Origin: Bradyrhizobium sp. AUGA SZCCT0158
GTDB taxonomy: Bacteria > Pseudomonadota > Alphaproteobacteria > Rhizobiales > Xanthobacteraceae
Assembly: GCF_018130065.1 (NCBI RefSeq)
Contig: NZ_JAFCME010000006.1
Coordinates: 186,001-250,000 of the forward strand
Direction of reading: 5' to 3'
Length of the DNA: 64,000 nucleotides
Shown here piece by piece: positions 58,205-64,000 of this stretch. Below the pieces are notes generated by a model, which ran no database searches, was not told the DNA's origin, and saw only the letters and a list, made by a program, of their open reading frames with translations. The stretch's first letter is position 1, and each line of letters starts with the position of its first letter. A program made the translations under genes and the position numbers.

Positions 58205-58300
58205 AGGGTCGCTTAAGGTAGTCGTTCGAGTATCAATCGCCACCAGTTCGGCAATGTTCTGCTTCCACAGCTTGGTTCGGTTCGTACCGAGGAGAGTTCT

Positions 58301-59026
58301 TTGATCGTCAAACTAGCCTTCGCAGCGCTTTTAAGCGTCGCATTCATCGCAGAGTGCAGTGCTGACTGCCAAATTGCCGATGCGGGTCTTGAAGAGGCCG
58401 TGCTGCAAAATCCAAGACTTCGGGGGCCGGCAAACAGCCAATCGGTCCGCGATCTTCGGAGTCTCAGAGATGCTGCGTTTACCCTGCGCTCATACGGTCG
58501 TCACGATGATTGCGAACGCCTCCTGGCAAACATCCGCGAGCTAATCGCCGGTCCGCCCATGGGGTCTCTTGGAGATAACGATGAGGACGAAGCAGAGAAA
58601 CAGACCAACGCTCGTCAACCTAAAGTCCAGCGCGGCGCTGCTCTTGGGACCCGCGGAAAAACGGATGCAAAGCCCTTGATGGACATTAGTGACCTGGCTC
58701 CAAGCCTGAGGTCGGATGAAATCGTAGGTGCTGAAGTCCGTAGTTCGGACGATAAAATCGTGGGCGAAGTCAGAAATATTGTATTCGGCGCCAAGGACAG
58801 TCGGGATTACGTGATCGTAGCTTCAGGTGGATTTTTCACAACGGGGAAGAAAAGCGTGGTCGTTCCACTTAAGCTGCTTAAGGTCTCGCAGGACCGGTCG
58901 AGCTTTTATCTGTTAGTGACAAAGGATGCGTTGAAGGCAATACCCTCTATGCCTGACCAGGACTACAACTGGCTTACGGACGAAAAGTGGAGGGCCCGCA
59001 ACGACCAACTGTTCAAGCAGCAATGA
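58301..59026 (+). CDS. Secreted PRC-barrel domain protein
   Basis: The 241-aa protein has a signal peptide (KLAFAALLSVAFIAECSA), a cysteine-containing helical segment, a charged linker and a C-terminal PRC barrel (SDEIVGAEVRSSDDKIVGEV, RDYVIVASGGFFTTG). The start is TTG at 58301 with GGAGAG upstream. Periplasmic PRC-barrel proteins are frequent in Rhizobiales; function not established. Confidence 0.85.
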   Translation: MIVKLAFAALLSVAFIAECSADCQIADAGLEEAVLQNPRLRGPANSQSVRDLRSLRDAAFTLRSYGRHDDCERLLANIRELIAGPPMGSLGDNDEDEAEKQTNARQPKVQRGAALGTRGKTDAKPLMDISDLAPSLRSDEIVGAEVRSSDDKIVGEVRNIVFGAKDSRDYVIVASGGFFTTGKKSVVVPLKLLKVSQDRSSFYLLVTKDALKAIPSMPDQDYNWLTDEKWRARNDQLFKQQ

Positions 59027-59048
59027 CTCTCAGAACATCGCAAACCAA

Positions 59049-60065
59049 ATGGAAGGTTACTCCTTGCCCGTATCAACATTATTTCTGGAGGGATGGCCTG
59101 CAAAGAAGGTCTCGTTGGCGCTAGAAGCCGGCGGCGTTGCGCTCTGGACCTGGAATGTAGACACTGACCGCTTTACCATGGATGAGCGGGCTTTCGGCCT
59201 CTGGGCAGTGCCGACCAGTGAGACTGTGACATTCGACGAACTCTCCAGCAAAATACACCCGGCCGACCGGGATAGGGTTAGAGCAGGTTTCAACGCAACG
59301 CGAAGCATTCACGGTCCTTACGAAATCGATTTTCGTATCATGATTGATAAGGAGGTTCGCTGGATATCAGCCCGTGGGCAAGGAAGCGATGCCGGCATCG
59401 TCGGCCGCATAATGCTAGGCATCTTCCTGGATGTTACCGGCCGGAAGCAGGTCGAGGAAGCAAATGAGCTCCTCGCGGGCGAGATGAGTCATAGGGTGAA
59501 AAACCTGCTGGCGATTGCTGCGGGTCTAGCGGCTCTCACATCACGATCTACTGAGACTGCTTCGGACATGGCACGGGAGCTCACGCAGCGGCTGACAGCC
59601 CTAGGACGGGCTCACGATCTCGTTCGCCCACTGCCCGGCGAAGAAACCAAAGACGCCCTATTGGGAGATCTAATTTCGGTGTTGTTGGCGCCTTACGATG
59701 ACATGGGAGCATTTAGCGGGCGAGTGCGGGTATCGGTTCCACGAATGGCGGTTAGCGAAGCGTCGGCAACTACGCTGGCCCTAGTGATTCATGAGCTGGC
59801 CACCAACTCTCTGAAATACGGTGCGCTATCGTCTGATGCTGGCACACTTGACGTATCTTGCGCTCCTCACCCAACGGAAGTGATACTCGTATGGACTGAA
59901 AGAGGGGGGCCACCGGTCAAAGCCCCCACCGGCCAGGGTGGGTTCGGCAGCAAACTGATAAATCGAGCGGTCGGCACACAGCTTGGTGGGACCATTACCC
60001 GAGAATGGCTCGATGAAGGTGTGGTAGTGGCGCTGACGGTGCAAAAAGACCGCTTGTCGCGCTAA
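59049..60065 (+). CDS. HWE-type histidine kinase with PAS domain
   Basis: The 338-aa protein has a PAS domain (LEAGGVALWTWNVDTDRFTM to FLDVTGRKQVEEANE), the HWE phosphoacceptor GEMSHRVKNLLAIAAGLAAL and an ATPase domain with VIHELATNSLKYGALS and GGFGSKLINRAV. No membrane helix. It lies 22 nt after the PRC-barrel gene. The receiver at 57824 is the natural partner. Confidence 0.92.
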   Translation: MEGYSLPVSTLFLEGWPAKKVSLALEAGGVALWTWNVDTDRFTMDERAFGLWAVPTSETVTFDELSSKIHPADRDRVRAGFNATRSIHGPYEIDFRIMIDKEVRWISARGQGSDAGIVGRIMLGIFLDVTGRKQVEEANELLAGEMSHRVKNLLAIAAGLAALTSRSTETASDMARELTQRLTALGRAHDLVRPLPGEETKDALLGDLISVLLAPYDDMGAFSGRVRVSVPRMAVSEASATTLALVIHELATNSLKYGALSSDAGTLDVSCAPHPTEVILVWTERGGPPVKAPTGQGGFGSKLINRAVGTQLGGTITREWLDEGVVVALTVQKDRLSR

Positions 60066-60192
60066 CCTTACTGGATCGCGATGGATGGCGTTGGACCTCG
60101 CGTTTGATGTTCGTGAGAACGAAAGCGCTCAAGCCAGCCCTTCGCAGTGAACCACGGGTCGCAATAGCAGGGGCAATCCTGAGGAGAGTGCC

Positions 60193-60393
60193 ATGGACAA
60201 GCCAATACAAGGGTACGTTCGCACCACCGTTCCTTTGCGTATTTTGGATACGGCGGTACAGAAGTCGCCAAGTGATCCCTCGGAGGGCTTTCTGGAAATT
60301 TCAACGGACGATGGCGTACTCCGACTCTCCATAAGTAGCGACGCGGCCAGAGATCTGCAGATTGATTTGGACCAATTTATAGGCGAAAAATGA
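60193..60393 (+). CDS. Small hypothetical protein, 66 aa
   Basis: Begins MDKPIQGYVRTTVPLRILDT and ends AARDLQIDLDQFIGEK. CTGAGGAGAG precedes the ATG, a strong site. Beta-rich followed by a helix. It follows the kinase gene in the same direction. Function unknown. Confidence 0.65.
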   Translation: MDKPIQGYVRTTVPLRILDTAVQKSPSDPSEGFLEISTDDGVLRLSISSDAARDLQIDLDQFIGEK

Positions 60394-60576
60394 GGTCCGC
60401 GCCGGGCTTCTATGGAACGATTGTTACCTAGTTTGCTTGATTCCACACTACCGGATGCAACGTCCGATGAAAGTCGGCTCCAGTCGCTGCCCCGCCACTG
60501 GGGCCGTTTTCTCGTCGTGTATTTGACGCTCAAGACACCAACACGGCGCGCGCAATGCCGACCAGGGGTTACTATT

Positions 60577-60614
60577 CTTGGCGTCCCGTTTTAACTCTTG
60601 GCGTCCCGTTTTAA
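60577..60614. repeat. 20-bp direct repeat
   Basis: CTTGGCGTCCCGTTTTAACT occurs twice in tandem (the second copy ends AACG). It lies just downstream of the minus-strand gene at 60619 and outside any supported frame. Confidence 0.85.
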
Positions 60615-60618
60615 CGCC

Positions 60619-60927
60619 TCACCCGTTTTGCCATTTCAATCTTAGCACTTCCCATTTTTTCTCTATCCACGCCAAGGCAGTAACGAGAGGCTTTTGCAAA
60701 AAGGGGATGTCCTGTGCAATCAACAGGAAACCGAGCGGCAGCATCCAGACACCCAACACAGGTAAGAAGCTAAAAATGCCACCGAGAATGAACAGTAAGG
60801 CCACCGCTAGCCGAGCCGCGAATGACGACGGTTTGCGCAACCAGCGAATGAACTGAGAGACCCTTGCCGGAACTCGCCGGTTGATCATCTCAAAATACCT
60901 GTTCAACTCCGCTTTGGTGGTTGGCAT
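60619..60927 (-). CDS. Small conserved membrane protein, 102 aa
   Basis: Starts MPTTKAELNRYFEMINRRVP, followed by a basic segment and hydrophobic helices LAVALLFILGGIFSFLPVLG and VWMLPLGFLLIAQDIPFL. The pattern FLPVLGVWMLPLGFLLIAQD is widespread in Proteobacteria but its role is unknown. ATG at 60927 is chosen over the open frame to 60981. Confidence 0.75.
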   Translation of the reverse strand: MPTTKAELNRYFEMINRRVPARVSQFIRWLRKPSSFAARLAVALLFILGGIFSFLPVLGVWMLPLGFLLIAQDIPFLQKPLVTALAWIEKKWEVLRLKWQNG

Positions 60928-61882
60928 TTTCTGCGCCTTCGCTAGTAGCGTGCTCGGATTTGCTATCCGACGAAAGACCAACGCTGCTGGTGATGAAAGT
61001 TTCCTGTTGAGGCAACTTAGGAACGCTCTCCTTTAGCGCACGTTTTCGGCCTGAACATTTGAGCGGGGCCGAAATGGCGAACACGATATAACCCGCGGCT
61101 CGATTGCCGTCCGGATCCCTTGATCGGATGCTTCCTCGCTGACTGGGCCGCTACTAGCTCCATCACCGCTTGATGGCTGCTCAACTAATGAGAACGCCCC
61201 AATACGTGCAAATCTGCGCCTCGACTTTTCATCATTTTTGGCTCACTGCCTTGCGTCGGTGCGCTTGCTAAAGACCAAGTGAAACCCGGCGCCAAGTGCC
61301 AGCAGACGACCCTCGAAGCCGCCCCAGGCCGTTACTTTTGGGGGTTCGCTTGTCTCCGGTTCCATCTGCTAGGGTGGGGGATGGGAATAAGCCGGTTGGG
61401 CCGGGCTTCGGTGCCATGCGACTATACCCGTGGCGGCTTCCAGCCAATCGGTCATCCGAAATTGAAGGCCACTTCCGCGACGTCTTGGCGTGATGCGAAT
61501 TGGACCGCAACCCTCCAACTGTCTACGATACGCAGGCTAGGGAGAGTTGCCACCCCAGCAATTGAAGCGCCGTTGCGAAAGACTGTTACCGTACAGACCG
61601 GACGGTTTTGCTGCTTGGACGGACTGCGCAAGGGGGACTACCGGAGTGACCAGCGCTTCTGGGGAGCAACTCTAGCGGGAATCGATTTCCGGACGGTATG
61701 GCCGCCGTTCTATGCGCGTGCCATCAGGCACCCCAAAAGAAACGGCCCCAGCACTGGGGAGAGCTGAGGCCGCCATTCCAACGGATGCCATCGAGCGCTG
61801 CCATCCGGTAGTTTGCAATGAATTCACCCCGGAAACATTCGTTCCAAATCAGTGGCCTGTTTTTTTGAATCTGCGAGTGGCT
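60928..61882. other. Long stretch without a supported gene
   Basis: Frames exist on both strands (for example 61279-61767 plus) but their composition changes abruptly, none has a ribosome binding site and no motif could be recognised. It may be a decayed region. Confidence 0.4.
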
Positions 61883-62077
61883 TTAAGTCTTCGGCGCGCG
61901 CGACCCGCTACGCTCTATCCCGTTGTTGATTTCGTTTATGCAGGCTTCGACGGCCTTCTCTCGGGTCGGGAAAAGGTCGCCGCTGATGACGGGACGCCCG
62001 TTGGCCGGAAGGATTATCCAGGCCCATCTGTGCGGCTCGATCTCGCGAACCTGGTATTCAACCGAACGGTACTGCAT
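61883..62077 (-). CDS. Small hypothetical protein, 64 aa
   Basis: Starts MQYRSVEYQVREIEPHRWAW then IILPANGRPVISGDLFPTRE and a helix KAVEACINEINNGI. Same layout as the protein at 41893, so probably a related family. An ATG three codons upstream is also possible. Function unknown. Confidence 0.6.
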   Translation of the reverse strand: MQYRSVEYQVREIEPHRWAWIILPANGRPVISGDLFPTREKAVEACINEINNGIERSGSRAPKT

Positions 62078-62395
62078 TCTAAGCATATAATCACAGCGGC
62101 CTACTTTGTTCCGGCGAGTGGCCTACTTCGGCCAGTACCGCCAAGGGCCACTGGCCTGTCTCGACCTCTAGTGCCTAATTTGAAACCGGAGTGGCCCGTT
62201 TTGGTTTTTGGGACATAATCAGGGTGATGTTTTATCAAGAGAAGATCGATCCTCCGGGGCCATTGCCGCCCGCCACGGGACCTCCCGATGTCCCCACCTT
62301 CACCGCACAATCGAATCCCTGAAACGCGAGAACGCTTGGCTTCGAGCGCGGCTAACCCGCTTGGCCCGAGCAAAGTAGGTTAGGGCCAGGGCCTG

Positions 62396-62581
62396 ATGCC
62401 AGATCAACACGCGGAACGCTTTCGTCAAGAAGCCGAGGAATGTAGGCATCAAGCGGAGAAGGCCATCAGTCAGCGCGACAAAGAGGAATGGCTCCGGCTT
62501 GCCGCTGAGTGGATCAAGCTGGCGCAATCGGCGATGGACGAAAGTCGCTATAAAGGAGGAAGGCGACCCTCAGTGGCGTAG
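62396..62581 (+). CDS. Small helical protein, 61 aa
   Basis: Reads MPDQHAERFRQEAEECRHQA then EKAISQRDKEEWLRLAAEWI. Two amphipathic helices, as often seen in multiple copies in Bradyrhizobium genomes. The ribosome binding site is weak. Function unknown. Confidence 0.6.
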   Translation: MPDQHAERFRQEAEECRHQAEKAISQRDKEEWLRLAAEWIKLAQSAMDESRYKGGRRPSVA

Positions 62582-62617
62582 CCGCCAAGATCATCCAGGC
62601 GATGCATCGGCGGACAA

Positions 62618-63003
62618 TTGAATCTCGTGACGCACGGTACCCAGAATCTGGCCAATCGCCAGCATGCGCTTCGTCAGGGAGACCGAACCGCAACGCCGGT
62701 TTGTGTTTCTGTGCAAGGCCGCGATCTATTCGGCCGGGACCACCTTTATGAGCTTCTTCATGCGCGAGCACCGCTATCTGTCCCGCGGCACTCGGCTGAT
62801 GATTCACGAGCGCAAACTGGCGAAGCACCTGGTGATCGACGGCGCGCTTACAACCTGCCTCGCGACCGTGCAGGCCACGCTGAACGAAATCGAGTGCTCG
62901 AATCGCCAGTCAGAACGAGGGTTTCCAGAAATCTGGTGCTGGGCTCCAGTTTCGGCCTCGATGAAGTGCTCAAGCGCGCGCCGTAGAACTGGTACAGACA
63001 TAA
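62618..63003 (+). pseudogene. Decayed ClpP-like (S14) peptidase
   Basis: A piece in one frame (from 62664) reads CKAAIYSAGTTFMSFFMREH then RYLSRGTRLMIHERKLAK, with the catalytic-type YSAG Ser and the His of IHERK. The end of the protein, VLGSSFGLDEVLKRA, is in another frame, and an upstream HGTQNLANRQHAL piece in a third. Together they match a ClpP-type serine peptidase with at least two frameshifts, so it is not functional. Confidence 0.6.
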
Positions 63004-63110
63004 AGAATATTATCAGCTAGAGCCCGTATGACGTTCTCGAAATGTGGTCATGAGGACGTTTCTGCGCTGGGAATAAATATCAGGGACTGGGTCAAGCAGG
63101 TCGGAGCATA

Positions 63111-63290
63111 TCACCGCTTCGACTTTTTCCCGGTCTTCTTGCTCTTAGAAGCTTTCTTCCCACTTTTTTTGGCGGTTTTTGCAGAGCGCTTTTTAGCCGC
63201 GGTTTTCTTTTTTTTCTTTGCCATGGCGTTCGTGATCTGGCGCCCCGTCATCGGTACGTTAGAGTCATTGCGTTTGGATTTCTTCGCCAT
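63111..63290 (-). CDS. Lysine-rich histone-H1-like small protein, 59 aa
   Basis: Begins MAKKSKRNDSNVPMTGRQIT and ends in KSKKTGKKSKR, with about 40 percent Lys in the second half (KKKKKTAAKKRSAKTAKKSG). AGAGAG lies before the ATG at 63290. Such proteins bind DNA nonspecifically in other bacteria; here this is inferred from composition. Confidence 0.7.
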   Translation of the reverse strand: MAKKSKRNDSNVPMTGRQITNAMAKKKKKTAAKKRSAKTAKKSGKKASKSKKTGKKSKR

Positions 63291-63347
63291 GGTTTCTCTC
63301 TCGCCCGGATGATGTGGGGCGTTTCAATGTCTGAGAAGGGCTGAACA

Positions 63348-63722
63348 TTAGCGCTTTGACGTACTTTTCCTCTTAGATGACTTTTTGGCGGATTTCTTAG
63401 ACGCCTTCTTAGCTGACTTCTTCGGTGCGGACTTCTTCGCGGCCTTTTTCGAAGACTTTCTGGCCGACTTTTTTGCTGACTTCTTCGAAGTCTTCTTGGC
63501 CGTCTTCTTAGCCGCTGCAGCCTTGGCCACTTTCTTGGTGGCCTTCTTGACCGACTTCGGCACGCGCTTCGCGACCGCTTTAGTGGCCTTCTTGGCGACA
63601 GTCTTGACGGCGGCCTCAGCCAATGTCCCGGCGGCCCCGGCGACCAGGTCGGTCATTTGCTCCATGATGGGCTTCTTGGATTGGTCGGCCTCATTAGCTT
63701 GCTCGGGCTTTTCAGTGTCCAT
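63348..63722 (-). CDS. Histone-H1-like Lys/Ala/Ser-rich protein, 124 aa
   Basis: An acidic start (MDTEKPEQANEADQSKK) and a hydrophobic helix (MTDLVAGAAGTLAEAAVKTV) precede about 75 residues of KKAAKK, KKSAKK and KKTSKK repeats, as in the C-terminal tail of eukaryotic H1 and bacterial Hc1/AlgP-like proteins. It is adjacent to another lysine-rich gene in the same direction. Nucleoid compaction is a likely role. Confidence 0.8.
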   Translation of the reverse strand: MDTEKPEQANEADQSKKPIMEQMTDLVAGAAGTLAEAAVKTVAKKATKAVAKRVPKSVKKATKKVAKAAAAKKTAKKTSKKSAKKSARKSSKKAAKKSAPKKSAKKASKKSAKKSSKRKSTSKR

Positions 63723-63956
63723 GGTGTCCTCCAGAATCAGTATCCTAGCTCAATTTTCCTTCAGGCGGCATTGATAGGGTGGGGTATCTCCCCAAGAAAT
63801 CATTCAGAGGGACTGATCTTATGGAAATAGTGGCAGCCATCATCACGGGGGTGTTGAGCTTAGGTTATCCCGGCTAAACGCCAATTAGCCATTCGGCCCC
63901 TAAGTTGCCACGCAATCGCTTAATGCTAGAAGGGCACCTCACAAAAGAAGTCCCTT

Positions 63957-64000
63957 GTGGCCACGAAAGCTAAGAAGAAAGCCAAGAAGACGGCGGCACG
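63957..64000 (+). CDS. Start of a further lysine-rich protein (partial)
   Basis: GTG at 63957 opens VATKAKKKAKKTAA and runs off the right edge. The composition matches the two lysine-rich proteins to its left. With 14 codons visible the call is tentative. Confidence 0.4.
   Translation, partial: MATKAKKKAKKTAA

Noticed and set aside
61279-61767. 162-codon plus-strand frame
   Set aside because: No ribosome binding site, no recognisable motif and uneven composition; more likely noncoding or decayed sequence.
63385-63774. Phe/Leu/Ala-rich plus-strand frame that looks like a membrane protein
   Set aside because: It is the complement of the lysine-rich histone-like gene; Lys codons read backwards give Phe and Leu.

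Overview
The window looks like a chromosomal segment of Bradyrhizobium or a close relative in the Nitrobacteraceae (Rhizobiales, Alphaproteobacteria). The evidence is high GC, alphaproteobacterial gene types (DUF6481, DUF2934, HWE histidine kinases, complex I NDUFS4-type subunit, heat-resistant-looking RopB/Omp25-like barrel), many 30-80 aa proteins of the Bradyrhizobium style, and a two-hairpin palindromic repeat that I recognise from that genus. This assignment comes from reading the sequence; no database was searched.

Layout. 1-5.4 kb: the 5' part of a DAHP synthase gene preceded by an aromatic-residue leader peptide and attenuator, an HdeD-family protein, a PrsW-type protease, an outer-membrane barrel, and an amidohydrolase/NTF2 pair. 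6.2-9.4 kb: a dense array of 23 same-strand tRNA genes or tRNA-like genes for 18 amino acids, interrupted by an HNH endonuclease gene and by one antisense ORF, and ending next to the 3' end of an ordinary tRNA-Glu gene. 9.8-19.4 kb: housekeeping and small genes (PilZ, GST, glyoxalase, ABM monooxygenases, sirtuin, double cold-shock protein, DUF192, tRNA-Pro). 19.4-25.3 kb: an ABC importer with GntR regulator, divergent from a fumarylacetoacetase-family hydrolase and a cyclase-family hydrolase, probably one catabolic unit. 26.3-29.4 kb: a NodU/CmcH-type carbamoyltransferase facing an OpgC-type acyltransferase. 30.5-36 kb: TetR regulator divergent from methylcrotonyl-CoA carboxylase beta and alpha subunits and HMG-CoA lyase (leucine/isovalerate catabolism), with two matching operators in between.

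38-51 kb is an accessory stretch: palindromic repeats, a tandem-repeat surface protein gene with five frame breaks, a tyrosine recombinase, several decayed genes and many small hypotheticals. 51-60 kb is a signalling region: two Crp/Fnr regulators, two HWE histidine kinases, two paralogous single-domain receivers, a PRC-barrel protein and a YihY/BrkB protein. The right end has a decayed ClpP-like peptidase and a run of lysine-rich histone-H1-like proteins.

The strongest candidates for something unusual are (1) the tRNA array, in which tRNA-Phe, tRNA-His and a tRNA-Ala-like gene carry a T-loop of the form GGCGGYA instead of the usual TTCGANT, and (2) the leader peptide with NYWYFSF and mutually exclusive hairpins in front of the DAHP synthase gene.
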